Under the pieces are notes generated by a model. That model had not been told where the DNA came from, made no database searches, and saw only the letters and a program-made list of their open reading frames with translations. The translations under genes and the position numbers were made by a program. From an uncultured Anaerolineaceae bacterium (GTDB taxonomy: Bacteria > Chloroflexota > Anaerolineae > Anaerolineales > Anaerolineaceae), in NCBI GenBank assembly GCA_937894825.1, contig CALCQT010000096.1:1-13285 (forward strand): a DNA stretch of 13,285 nt, written 5' to 3'. This document shows, one piece after another, positions 5,356-13,285 of the stretch. Numbering within the stretch: the stretch's first letter is position 1; the number at the start of each line of letters is the position of its first letter.

Positions 5356-6002
5356 GCAAGTTCATCCCGGTGGATCGCACTGAATTTTCTGGGCCAAAAG
5401 ACTTTTTTGTAGTAAACAACGGTAAATATACTGCTCAGCGTCCACGCGGATGCAATACAGACAAAAATCATTCTGGAATTCCCCGTCAGGCGGACGAGCA
5501 AATAGGCGGCGGATACCCGCAGAATTACGTTGCAGATAAAGCTGACCATCAGCGGCGCGAGTGACTCGCCTGCACCGCGGACTGCGCCGCTGAGAACGAC
5601 ATATGTATTGACAAGAATATATCCGATACTGAGCGTCCGCAGGATCGTCAGACCGCTGCTCACCACTTCAAGGTCTGTTGTAAATAACGCCATGACATTG
5701 TCGCCGAAGGTGAAAAGCAGGATCACAAGGACGATGGTGGTCGCCTGACTCAGGATGAGCGATTGCATGATCCCGTCTTCCGTACGGCGCAGTTTGTGCG
5801 CGCCGATGTTTTGTCCGACAAAGGTTGTGATAGCGATTGCAAAGGAGTTCATCGGCATCATGACGAACTGGTCCACTCGTGTGACTATGGTGTAGGCAGC
5901 GATCAAAACCGGCCCGAAACTGTTGATCAGGTTTTGCTGCAGTAAAAAACCGACGGAAAAAATCGCGGTTTGCAGACCGGCGGGCAACCCGATCCGGATC
6001 AC
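5352..6002 (-). CDS. MATE transporter C-terminal lobe (six helices)
   Basis: This 216-residue reading frame begins at a GTG that touches the preceding TAA. It covers helices 7-12 and ends KFSAIHRDELA. A GGAAAA (6013-6008) would serve as a weak ribosome binding site for reinitiation. If the stop is a sequencing error, this frame is simply the second half of the transporter. Confidence 0.55.
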   Translation of the reverse strand: MIRIGLPAGLQTAIFSVGFLLQQNLINSFGPVLIAAYTIVTRVDQFVMMPMNSFAIAITTFVGQNIGAHKLRRTEDGIMQSLILSQATTIVLVILLFTFGDNVMALFTTDLEVVSSGLTILRTLSIGYILVNTYVVLSGAVRGAGESLAPLMVSFICNVILRVSAAYLLVRLTGNSRMIFVCIASAWTLSSIFTVVYYKKVFWPRKFSAIHRDELA

Positions 6003-6728
6003 TTATTTTCCAATTCCCCAATCCGGCTTCAGCCCTCTGAGGTTGATGTCATATTTCTTTTGTGAAGAAAGCAGATAAAACAAAGTGACGATTGCGGAAA
6101 GTGTCTGCGCCAAAAAGGTCGCGTAGGCTGCCCCGCTGATCCCGCGGTCGAACAGAACGACGAAAAGATACAAAAAAACTGCGTTGAGTATGTTGGCGCC
6201 AATCAGGATGATCAGCGGTGCGACCGAGTCTCCCATGCCGCGCAGAATACCGCTCAGGATATTGTAGAAAAACAATCCGGGGATACAAAGAAACATGATG
6301 CGGGAATAGGTCAGCGCCATTTCGAAAATATTCGCCGGTGTGTCGGTGATTTGCAGCAGCCACTTTGAAATCAACAGCCCGAGGATGGTGAAGACGATCG
6401 CATTGGCTGCGGTTAGCCAGATGGAAACATGAATGGCCTTGCTGAGTTTTTGAATATCTTTTGCACCGAAACATTGTGAAACAACGACCGTGGCGCCGGT
6501 TGAGATACCCAGGAAAAGCCCGATGAGCAGGTTGTTCATGGGTGAAAAAACACCGACGGCAGCGAGCGCGTCACTCCCGATATAATTCCCGACAATGATT
6601 GAATCGACCGTGTTGTATAGTTGCTGGAAAATGTTCCCAACTAATAAGGGCCAGGAAAAAATAAACAACTGCCGAATGATGTTCCCTTCGGTCATGTCGC
6701 AGCGGATGATGTGATTTTGTTCAGACAC
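6003..6728 (-). CDS. MATE transporter N-terminal lobe (six helices)
   Basis: This 241-residue product is what the intact reading frame upstream of the TAA would give. It ends LKPDWGIGK, in the inter-lobe loop after the sixth hydrophobic helix. The start is GTG at 6728-6726; no strong Shine-Dalgarno sequence is visible, and Met12 is an alternative start. On its own it lacks half of the substrate pathway of a MATE pump. It is listed separately because stable half-transporters cannot be excluded from sequence. Confidence 0.6.
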   Translation of the reverse strand: MSEQNHIIRCDMTEGNIIRQLFIFSWPLLVGNIFQQLYNTVDSIIVGNYIGSDALAAVGVFSPMNNLLIGLFLGISTGATVVVSQCFGAKDIQKLSKAIHVSIWLTAANAIVFTILGLLISKWLLQITDTPANIFEMALTYSRIMFLCIPGLFFYNILSGILRGMGDSVAPLIILIGANILNAVFLYLFVVLFDRGISGAAYATFLAQTLSAIVTLFYLLSSQKKYDINLRGLKPDWGIGK

Positions 6729-6763
6729 GTTGTTTTGCTTAAAAAATTTTCGTTTTGTGAATA

Positions 6764-6781
6764 TCCGGTTTCGTGACCGGA
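6764..6781 (-). terminator. Weak terminator-like hairpin after the tail-anchored protein gene
   Basis: TCCGGT and ACCGGA (6764-6769 and 6776-6781) form a six-pair stem with a six-base loop, 15 bp past the stop at 6797. The T-run on the minus strand (6750-6745) comes only about 15 bases later, so termination efficiency is doubtful. Confidence 0.35.
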
Positions 6782-6796
6782 CTGGTGTGTGCGGGG

Positions 6797-7537
6797 TTAG
6801 TTTTCGGCTAAAGGTAAGTCGATCAGTGTTACCCAGAAGTATGCGACAAGAGCGGTGATGAACAAAAGCGCCTGTTGATCATTTTGCGGTTTTTGCAGCA
6901 TGTTAATTCTGTTCTTGACTAAATCAGCCTTTTTCTCGGCTGAAAAAAGTGACTCAAGTTTTTGTTTTGCGCTGCTCTCTTTTCGAACAACCTCGTAGGT
7001 AAAGTGCAGGCGTATAATGCTGTCATTTTCAAACGGACGTAAGTCCTCAGGGGTGTATTTTTTCTCGAGCTGATCAAAAGCGGGTTGGAATGAATAAACA
7101 GTTTTTCTGCGTAATTCGGGCTGGTAATGACAGAATCCAACCGGCTTCCCCTCCGCGTTGCGGATTATATTCGGAATTTTTCCCTCAAACTTCAGAAATC
7201 GGCTGTGCGGTGACAGGATATCAAGCGAACCAATCGGGTTGTTTTCACCATCCAGCAGCGGTACGGTTTGCAGATTGGCATTCAGTTTTTTATTCGGATG
7301 GTGCAGTTTTTTTTCGGGAACGAGGTAATAAGCATAAATTGTCTCGGGAACCTGTGCATCCTGATTAAAAGGATTATATGCTCCAAGCAAAAAAGCTTTT
7401 TTTTGCTTGAGGTCAGCCGGTTGCTCGTACATATATGGGCTGGCAAAAGAAAAAGCATAGCCATGCTGACGGTCAGAAAAATGCACCTGACTATGAATGT
7501 TTCCTTCTAGTGGAAACTGGATTTTTTCGAAATTCAT
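6797..7537 (-). CDS. Hypothetical protein with C-terminal membrane anchor
   Basis: I do not recognise this 246-residue protein. It has no signal peptide. Most of it is a soluble, beta-rich domain (about 5-185). It contains two similar turns, LLDGENNPIGSLDI (94-107) and IRNAEGKPVGFCHY (125-138). That spacing of DG/EG-x-x-(I/V)-G units recalls tubby-like or LURP-one-like (scramblase-related) beta barrels, but this is only an impression. Residues 187-212 are charged and helical. A single hydrophobic segment (222-240) ends the chain, so the protein is probably tail-anchored with its domain in the cytoplasm. GGAG (7548-7545) lies six bases before the ATG. It has its own promoter with a perfect TATAAT. 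It lies between the MutS-like pair and the broken transporter in the same orientation, without an obvious functional link. Confidence 0.75.
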   Translation of the reverse strand: MNFEKIQFPLEGNIHSQVHFSDRQHGYAFSFASPYMYEQPADLKQKKAFLLGAYNPFNQDAQVPETIYAYYLVPEKKLHHPNKKLNANLQTVPLLDGENNPIGSLDILSPHSRFLKFEGKIPNIIRNAEGKPVGFCHYQPELRRKTVYSFQPAFDQLEKKYTPEDLRPFENDSIIRLHFTYEVVRKESSAKQKLESLFSAEKKADLVKNRINMLQKPQNDQQALLFITALVAYFWVTLIDLPLAEN

Positions 7538-7587
7538 GTTGTCTCCGTCGTGAATCCACGATAATTTTATTACTGTTTGGGAAATTC

Positions 7588-7593
7588 ATTATA
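7588..7593 (-). promoter_or_regulatory. -10 element of the tail-anchored protein gene
   Basis: The minus strand reads TATAAT (7593-7588), a perfect -10 hexamer, 50 bp before the ATG at 7537. The best -35 match (TTGGAT) is only 14 bp upstream of it, so the -35 is poor. Confidence 0.5.
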
Positions 7594-7678
7594 CACCAGT
7601 TTTGTCTATCCAATTTTGTTGCATTCGAAGAGGATTTATAGACTTTGAATTGTTGCCGGGTCCGGCAGGGTTTTGCTC

Positions 7679-9151
7679 TTAAATTTTTTCAAATATTTTC
7701 TTATACAAATCTGAACCAAAAGCCGTTTGCAGCGGTTCACCCGGCACAATCTGAAAAGTGCGTTCACCGGTGTCCAGACGTTCGGCACGCAAAAATTGTG
7801 TTTGTTTATTTTCCAGGAATGCGGTTGCGTATGCATAAAGATGCGTTACAGAAAAAATCTCAATTCTATTTTCGATCAGCGCCAGGGTTATTTGGCGGAA
7901 AATTTCAGATCCTTCCCGTTCGTTGGTGGAAGAAAAGGATTCGTTGAACAGTATCATCGTGTCGCTTGCCAAATGATCGACGATTTCACTCATCCGGGAA
8001 AGTTCTTCATCCAGTTTGCCGCTTTTCATGCTGCTGTCTTCTTCTTTTTTGAAATGGGAAAACACCTCCTTTCGGAGCGGCGCGGCAAAGCAGGCCGCGC
8101 CCACGAACATGCCGCATTGTGCCATCAATTGCGCCTGTCCGATACTGCGCAGGAAGGTCGATTTGCCTCCCTGGTTCGCGCCGGTGACAATGTATAAACT
8201 CTTATTCGTTGTCTCCAGATTGTTGCTGACAACCGCCGAATTTTTCATCAACGCCAAACTGACGTCATATAGATTCTGCCAGGAGCGATCGCAACTTTGC
8301 AGCGGTTGCAGATCCGGGAAGCAGATCGGCATCTCCAACGCCTGCAGGGTATCGGACAGATTAAGGCAGCCCACGTAAAATGCCAATTCGCGCCGCAGCA
8401 TGTCGAAAAAGCCGGATAAATGTTCTGCGGCCTGAGCCAGGGCGTTGGCGACTTCGTTGATGGCGCGGTCTCGACGTTTTGCGAGGTCTTTGGCTCCCGC
8501 GTCATCACGGGGAGCAATGGTAAAAGATGGAGCAAACTGCCAGCGCCACCAGGTATCTTTGCGCTCTCTGCGACGCAATACATAATGCGTTCCCTGCAAA
8601 TAATTTCCAATTGTGGCACTGATCAAAGTGTTGTTGCCTTCTTTCAGTTCTTTCAATTGTGAATTAATCTCTGCAAAATAGTCATCACTCAATTCCCGTT
8701 GCAGCATGGTAAGCAGTGTTCGGAATCCGTCCGATTGAAAATCGGATATTTTTCTGTCCGCAATGGTGCGTAGCTCCATTAGCATACTGATGTATATTTT
8801 CAAGAGTTCAATCGCGCTTGAAAAAGTGCTGGACAAATAAATTGAAGAAAGCCAATGCATTGAGCTTTTTATTTTCTTTTCCGTATCAACCGTGATTTCA
8901 TAAAGCCGACGTACCGCTTCAGGATTTCGCAGTGCGTCTCGTAAGTTTTCCTGCCTATATTGAATTTCATTCGTTTCCCGCAGCGGACAGCAGAGCGCGA
9001 CTGTGCAAACTGTCTCGATCATCTGATCCTCCCGCGCCATGCTCAAGAGCACTCGATTGAGCTCAAAATCGGCTATCAGCGCGTCCTGCCCAAAACGCGG
9101 CTCGGCGTTCAGGTCAAAATCCTTCTCCCGGAACATCAGGTTTGCCTTCAT
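7679..9151 (-). CDS. MutS-like ATPase, second gene of a pair (short form)
   Basis: This 490-residue protein has a helical lever/core region (about 40-300) and a C-terminal MutS-type ABC ATPase (about 318-440). Walker A is GANQGGKS (324-331). The Walker B region is MILFNES (399-405), with Asn403 before the catalytic Glu404 where canonical MutS has Asp-Glu. The H-loop is SVTH (434-437). The signature region reads EEDSSMKSGKLDEEL (370-384), unlike STFMVEM of MutS, but its neighbour shares the pattern. The mismatch-binding domain with its Phe-x-Glu motif and the connector domain are absent, as are any Smr or endonuclease domains. AGGAGG (9165-9160) and an ATGA overlap of 4 bp with the upstream gene imply translational coupling. 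A heterodimer with that protein is likely. The fluoride-switch leader upstream of the pair suggests a stress role. It is not the housekeeping MutS. Confidence 0.87.
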   Translation of the reverse strand: MKANLMFREKDFDLNAEPRFGQDALIADFELNRVLLSMAREDQMIETVCTVALCCPLRETNEIQYRQENLRDALRNPEAVRRLYEITVDTEKKIKSSMHWLSSIYLSSTFSSAIELLKIYISMLMELRTIADRKISDFQSDGFRTLLTMLQRELSDDYFAEINSQLKELKEGNNTLISATIGNYLQGTHYVLRRRERKDTWWRWQFAPSFTIAPRDDAGAKDLAKRRDRAINEVANALAQAAEHLSGFFDMLRRELAFYVGCLNLSDTLQALEMPICFPDLQPLQSCDRSWQNLYDVSLALMKNSAVVSNNLETTNKSLYIVTGANQGGKSTFLRSIGQAQLMAQCGMFVGAACFAAPLRKEVFSHFKKEEDSSMKSGKLDEELSRMSEIVDHLASDTMILFNESFSSTNEREGSEIFRQITLALIENRIEIFSVTHLYAYATAFLENKQTQFLRAERLDTGERTFQIVPGEPLQTAFGSDLYKKIFEKI

Positions 9152-10692
9152 TCTCTTATCCTCCTGCCAAGTTCTTTATAGGTGAGTCTATATTTTTTCG
9201 CGATATGATTGGCGTAAGCAAGCCCATCCGGCGGTTTACGGATGATTTTAAAAGAGCGTTCTGTTGGATCATTCTCCCGAATTTCACTCATCATGCTGAC
9301 CGTTTCAGGTCCGTGAAGGGCTAACTCATCCAGGAAAGTCACGAATACTGTCGGTGCGCCCAGCGTTGCAAGCTTGTCCATCATTTTTCCGCCGAGCAAT
9401 AAAGCGTCTGAAACGGTTGTGGAAGCAAAAATCTCATTGATGACGAGGATGCTCCGGCTTGTTGCCTGATTGAGGAGCGTGTGCAGGCGTTCCAGGTCAT
9501 CCTGTAATTTGCCATTTAAGGTCGATAAGTCTTCCTCACGGCCAAAATGCGTGAGGAGATTATCATATAGATAGAGTGCGGCTTTTCGTCCCGGCACGCA
9601 CACACCCAGTGAAGTGAGATAATGAACCTGGCCAAAAAAGCGGGCGAAGGTGGTTTTTCCGCCCTGGTTTGGCCCCGTGACGACGATGACCCGTTCGGGC
9701 GCGGTTAATTCAAAATCATTAACCACAATTTTGTCTTTTTCTCTCAATGCCAGCGCCAGGTCAAACCCGTCGGAATTGTAAAGATGGTCGGGTGTGTCAC
9801 ATAGTTTAGGGTAACAGAAGGGGAGGCCTGCGCTCCGGAGGGGCGCTATAAGATCGTGCCACGAAAGATAAAACTGAATTTCCTGAGAAAAACGGAAAAT
9901 CGTTTCATCATCAAATTGAAAATACTTGGAGCAAAAGCGGTTCAGGTCATCGAAAATATCCGGATAAATATTTGCGACCAAATTAATTACGGCCGCTTCC
10001 ACGTGATCGGCATACGGATCTTCCGAAAGTTTTTTCCGGTAATCTTTCACATCTCCCTGCCTGAATTTTTCAAAGCTTGCGATGATGCGGCTGGATTGGT
10101 CAGTCTGCCCTTCATATTTTCGGACGCGGACGGTTCCATCACCAATCATCATGCAGTATTGGATGGTTGAGAGGTTGTCACGGAGCCGTATTATCCGGCT
10201 GGTGAGACTTTGATACGCATCTGACGCGCAATATGTTGCCAAATAATTCTTAAAGCGAAGGAGGCCTTCGGCATGAAACGTTTGTTTGCTCAGTTTTTCC
10301 ATTAATGTTGTGATTGTATGACAGTAGCGTCCGGCAAAATCCAGCATTCTCCCCCGTGCAAGATAATTATTACTCCAGCGGTCTTCGGAGGACATAGCTG
10401 AACGGAGTGAATTCATGAATTGTCTGATGCGATAAATGGATGCGGAAAAATCGGAAAATAATCCGCGCAGGTTTTCATCTGCCAATTCATGCATAATGTT
10501 TTGCCGATAGGTGATAACTTCGGAATTGTTGAGCGGTGTATAGAAAAGAGGTTCCAGTGGAAAATCTTTTTTCGCTTTAAAAATCGGCGCGAATACCTGG
10601 TCCAGATTCAAGTCTTTGAAACAAACCGGCACATCGGTTTGGCGCGGTTCATCATATTGTTCCCGTGTAGGAAACAGAATACTATAAAACAA
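9148..10692 (-). CDS. MutS-like ATPase, first gene of a pair (short form)
   Basis: This 514-residue protein has a helical core (about 60-320) followed by a MutS-type ATPase domain. Walker A is GPNQGGKT (340-347). The signature region is EEDLSTLNGKLQDDL (386-400). The Walker B region is ILVINEIFASTT (415-426), with Asn419 in place of Asp before Glu420. VTFLDEL (451-457) stands where MutS has its conserved His, so this subunit appears to lack the H-loop histidine that its partner has. As in the partner, the mismatch-recognition and connector domains are missing. The start is TTG at 10692-10690 behind AAGGAG (10703-10698). The gene begins about 20 bp after the T-run of the riboswitch terminator. 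Its stop overlaps the next start (ATGA), so the two proteins are probably made in equal amounts. The asymmetry of the ATPase sites points to an obligate heterodimer. Confidence 0.87.
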   Translation of the reverse strand: MFYSILFPTREQYDEPRQTDVPVCFKDLNLDQVFAPIFKAKKDFPLEPLFYTPLNNSEVITYRQNIMHELADENLRGLFSDFSASIYRIRQFMNSLRSAMSSEDRWSNNYLARGRMLDFAGRYCHTITTLMEKLSKQTFHAEGLLRFKNYLATYCASDAYQSLTSRIIRLRDNLSTIQYCMMIGDGTVRVRKYEGQTDQSSRIIASFEKFRQGDVKDYRKKLSEDPYADHVEAAVINLVANIYPDIFDDLNRFCSKYFQFDDETIFRFSQEIQFYLSWHDLIAPLRSAGLPFCYPKLCDTPDHLYNSDGFDLALALREKDKIVVNDFELTAPERVIVVTGPNQGGKTTFARFFGQVHYLTSLGVCVPGRKAALYLYDNLLTHFGREEDLSTLNGKLQDDLERLHTLLNQATSRSILVINEIFASTTVSDALLLGGKMMDKLATLGAPTVFVTFLDELALHGPETVSMMSEIRENDPTERSFKIIRKPPDGLAYANHIAKKYRLTYKELGRRIRE

Positions 10693-10712
10693 TTTAACTC
10701 CTTTTCTCAGAG

Positions 10713-10750
10713 AAAAAAAGCTGATGACTTCTGCATAAAAGGCACCAGCT
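10713..10750 (-). terminator. Riboswitch-controlled terminator of the mutS-like operon
   Basis: On the minus strand AGCTGGTGCCTTT (10750-10738) pairs with GAAGTCATCAGCT (10731-10719) across a six-base loop. There is one mismatch and two G-U pairs, and a run of seven T follows (10719-10713). The 5' arm is the 3' part of the aptamer, so ligand-bound aptamer and terminator exclude each other. Confidence 0.78.
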
Positions 10751-10791
10751 CTTTGCGGTTTTGTGCTTTGCCGTGAGAGTGCTTCATTCCC
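10736..10791 (-). promoter_or_regulatory. Fluoride (crcB-type) riboswitch aptamer upstream of the mutS-like pair, divergent
   Basis: The minus strand begins GGGAATGAAGCACTCTC (10791-10775), matching the length and AUG-containing loop of the crcB 5' hairpin. It continues with CACAAAACCGC (10764-10754) and AGCTGGTGCC. Aptamers of this class carry AACCGC and GCUGAUG followed by a pseudoknot strand. Here loop GAAG (10785-10782) can pair with CTTT (10741-10738), including one G-U. It is clearly related to the enolase leader at 12432. The usual CUGAUG is CUGGUG, and two further aptamer positions differ. A weak -10 (AATAAT, 10806-10801) lies upstream; read-through from eno is also possible. Confidence 0.68.
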
Positions 10792-10853
10792 TGTTCTTTA
10801 ATTATTTAAGGATCGCTGAGGTACCGGACTCTCGGCTGTATTTTTGATTTCAA

Positions 10854-12343
<1,490 letters not shown>

Positions 12344-12391
12344 AAAACAAAAAAGCTGATGACTTCTGCGACAAGCAGAAGTCATCAGCTT
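12344..12391 (-). terminator. Riboswitch-controlled terminator of eno
   Basis: A 17-bp perfect stem on the minus strand (12391-12375 with 12369-12353, loop TTGTC) is followed by TTTTTTGTTTT (12354-12344). The 5' arm AAGCTGATGACTTCTGC is also the 3' part of the aptamer. Formation of the aptamer pseudoknot would remove this arm from the terminator and let transcription reach eno, giving an ON switch. Confidence 0.85.
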
Positions 12392-12432
12392 AATAAGCGG
12401 TTTGGGCATAGCCGTGGGAGAACTTCTTTCCC
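12375..12432 (-). promoter_or_regulatory. Fluoride (crcB-type) riboswitch aptamer upstream of eno
   Basis: The minus strand reads GGGAAAGAAGTTCTCCC (12432-12416), a hairpin whose loop GAAGT (12426-12422) can pair with ACTTC (12382-12378). Between them lie a small GGC/GCC hairpin (12413-12405), CAAACCGC (12404-12397), a GCTT/AAGC helix (12398-12388) and GCTGATG. The order and the 17-nt first hairpin match the crcB class as I know it (GGnGAUGGCAUUCCnCC, AAACCGC, GCUGAUGAUGCC). The class is known to control fluoride exporters and enolase. One oddity is AAAG where the class usually has AUG in the first loop. Confidence 0.8.
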
Positions 12433-12439
12433 AGCTATG

Positions 12440-12448
12440 ATTATAACA
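12440..12448 (-). promoter_or_regulatory. Extended -10 promoter of eno
   Basis: The minus strand reads TGTTATAAT (12448-12440): a TG motif, one base, and a perfect TATAAT. Seven bases later the riboswitch hairpin begins at 12432, so transcription would start right at the aptamer. The -35 region is poor, as is common for extended -10 promoters. Confidence 0.7.
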
Positions 12449-12574
12449 CCGGCATCAAAGCTATAAATTATTAAAGTGAGTTTGCGTGTCGGTAATAAAA
12501 AAAATACAAATATCAAATAATTGGTATTTGGGCTGCCAATGAATAAACGGCGCATCTGGCCCGAAAATTGCAGT

Positions 12575-12583
12575 TGTTATGAT
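12575..12583 (+). promoter_or_regulatory. Candidate extended -10 promoter of the right-edge gene
   Basis: TG, one base, then TATGAT (12578-12583) lies about 39 bp before the TTG start at 12622. It is divergent from the eno promoter. No good -35 is present. The interval 12450-12575 shows only a short CAAATA/TATTTG inverted repeat (12514-12519, 12525-12530). Confidence 0.4.
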
Positions 12584-12621
12584 GAGTAGTGCTTGCAAAA
12601 AATTAGTGGAATGGTGGCGGT

Positions 12622-13285
12622 TTGTTTGATCTGAATGTACTTCCGATGAATTTGAGTAATGGGCGGAACCTGGGGGAACTCCCTGGTCTGCAGGTTTTTC
12701 CCGCTCCCCGGAAAGCCGAAAAATCCAGACTGAATGACGTGCTGATTCTGCTGATCACCGCTGAAAAACGGCCTGTTTCTCCGCAGGAATTTGAGGACTG
12801 GGGAAAAATAATTTCAGACAGCTATTTTTTTGCACGCGGTTCGTTTACGATGGGGATTACAGCCGCGGTAAAGAAAATTACCCAAACACTGGAACAGTAT
12901 TTTCCCGGCAATATTATGCCGGATATTTTCCTGAACATTGCAGTTTTGCGCGGAAAAGCGCTCATGATTGGTCATGTCGGACCGGTCAATACGACGATTG
13001 TGTTCTCGGATCATGTGGAAAACTTTAATGATGAGAATTTTCCGGGACTGGGAAAGCCGGGTCAGATCGTTCGATTTTTTCAAGCTGAGATTCATTCCGG
13101 CGATCTGGTGCTGATGTGTCCGCGTGCGCCGCAAGGCTGGACCAATGAAGCGATTTTGGACGCTACCAGTGAATCCCCGCTGAATGTTGTTCGCTATCTT
13201 TTGGACCAGGCGCGCGGAAACCTGCAGGGTGCGGTTATTCAGATCAAAGCCGGCACCGGCGAAATACTTTACCGATATAAGCCCC
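12622..13285 (+). CDS. PPM/PP2C phosphatase-like protein, N-terminal part (runs off the window)
   Basis: The frame is open from an in-frame TAG at 12604-12606 to the window end, giving 221 codons from a TTG at 12622 (MFDLNVLPMNLSNGRNLGELPGL) or 213 from ATG 12646. GGTGGCGG (12613-12620) could be a weak ribosome binding site for TTG. The chain has the strand pattern of a PPM-type fold: FFARGSFTMGITAAVKKITQTL, then IFLNIAVLRGKALMIGHVGPVNTTIVFSD, then GDLVLMCPRAPQGW, where active phosphatases have a GD-x-hhh-x-(S/T)DG strand. The metal-binding Asp motifs are not visible in this part, so it is probably a non-catalytic relative or a binding module. The 3' end and any later domains are outside. That this is a coding region is well supported by its length and composition. 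The family call is moderate. Confidence 0.7.
   Translation, partial: MFDLNVLPMNLSNGRNLGELPGLQVFPAPRKAEKSRLNDVLILLITAEKRPVSPQEFEDWGKIISDSYFFARGSFTMGITAAVKKITQTLEQYFPGNIMPDIFLNIAVLRGKALMIGHVGPVNTTIVFSDHVENFNDENFPGLGKPGQIVRFFQAEIHSGDLVLMCPRAPQGWTNEAILDATSESPLNVVRYLLDQARGNLQGAVIQIKAGTGEILYRYKP

Larger units (their letters stand above)
5352..6728 (-). pseudogene. MATE-family efflux transporter interrupted by one in-frame stop
   Basis: Read as one frame this is a MATE (multidrug and toxic compound extrusion) transporter of about 458 codons, the normal family length. TAA at 6005-6003 falls at codon 242. The first part (6728-6003, 241 aa, GTG start) holds six hydrophobic helices with the typical WPLLVGNIFQQLYNTVDSIIVGNYIG beginning. 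The second part (6002-5352, 216 aa) continues in the same frame with IRIGLPAGLQTAIFSVGFLLQQ, the classic start of helix 7, and MPMNSFAIAITTFVGQNIGA. The stop lies in the loop joining the two six-helix lobes. GTG follows it directly and GGAAAA lies just before, so the C-lobe could be made by reinitiation. The full-length ORFs nearby also end in TAA, so the codon is not reassigned. It may be a fresh pseudogene, a sequencing error or a split transporter. The 3' end overlaps the hydrolase gene. Confidence 0.75.

Noticed and set aside
7644..7664. GC-rich inverted repeat TTGCCGGGTCCGGCA after the second MutS-like gene
   Set aside because: Only about five pairs with a tiny loop, and on the coding (minus) strand no T-tract follows; not supported as a terminator.

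Overview
The window reads as chromosomal DNA from an anaerobic, probably monoderm bacterium of moderate GC. The style of the genes (TrpX-type binding proteins, a PPM-phosphatase-like protein, frequent TTG/GTG starts) would suit the Chloroflexota class Anaerolineae. That assignment is an inference from style, not a demonstrated match. No mobile element, tRNA, rRNA or CRISPR array is visible.

Left part (1-2830, + strand). The tail of a TrkA-type potassium channel regulator is followed by two near-identical transcription units. Each unit has a short leader ORF, a factor-independent terminator and a TrpX-family ABC substrate-binding protein. The first leader encodes four consecutive Tyr codons. 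The second encodes Phe-Phe-Phe-Phe-Ser-Phe-Phe. Both leaders end in the same 13-nt motif, read in a different frame in each, which can pair with the 5' arm of the terminator. This is the layout of ribosome-mediated attenuation. It predicts that one binding protein is expressed under tyrosine shortage and its paralogue under phenylalanine shortage. No permease or ATPase gene lies beside them.

Middle part (2830-7680). On the minus strand there is an RNase Z. A divergent membrane-anchored alpha/beta hydrolase follows on the plus strand, with a good sigma-70-type promoter and a palindromic operator candidate. It converges with a MATE-family transporter on the minus strand that is cut in two by one in-frame TAA exactly between its two six-helix lobes. 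Beyond it lies a tail-anchored protein of unknown function.

Right part (7679-12450, minus strand). Enolase is followed by two overlapping genes for short MutS-like ATPases. Both enolase and the MutS pair are preceded by a transcription-terminating leader that I read as a fluoride (crcB-type) riboswitch. The two switches are paralogous, and the MutS copy has drifted at several aptamer positions. Together they look like a small fluoride-response block: enolase is the classical fluoride-inhibited enzyme, and the MutS-like pair is a plausible damage-response partner. No fluoride exporter gene is in view.

Right edge (12622-13285, + strand). A coding sequence running off the window encodes a protein resembling a degenerate PPM/PP2C phosphatase. 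It is transcribed divergently from enolase.
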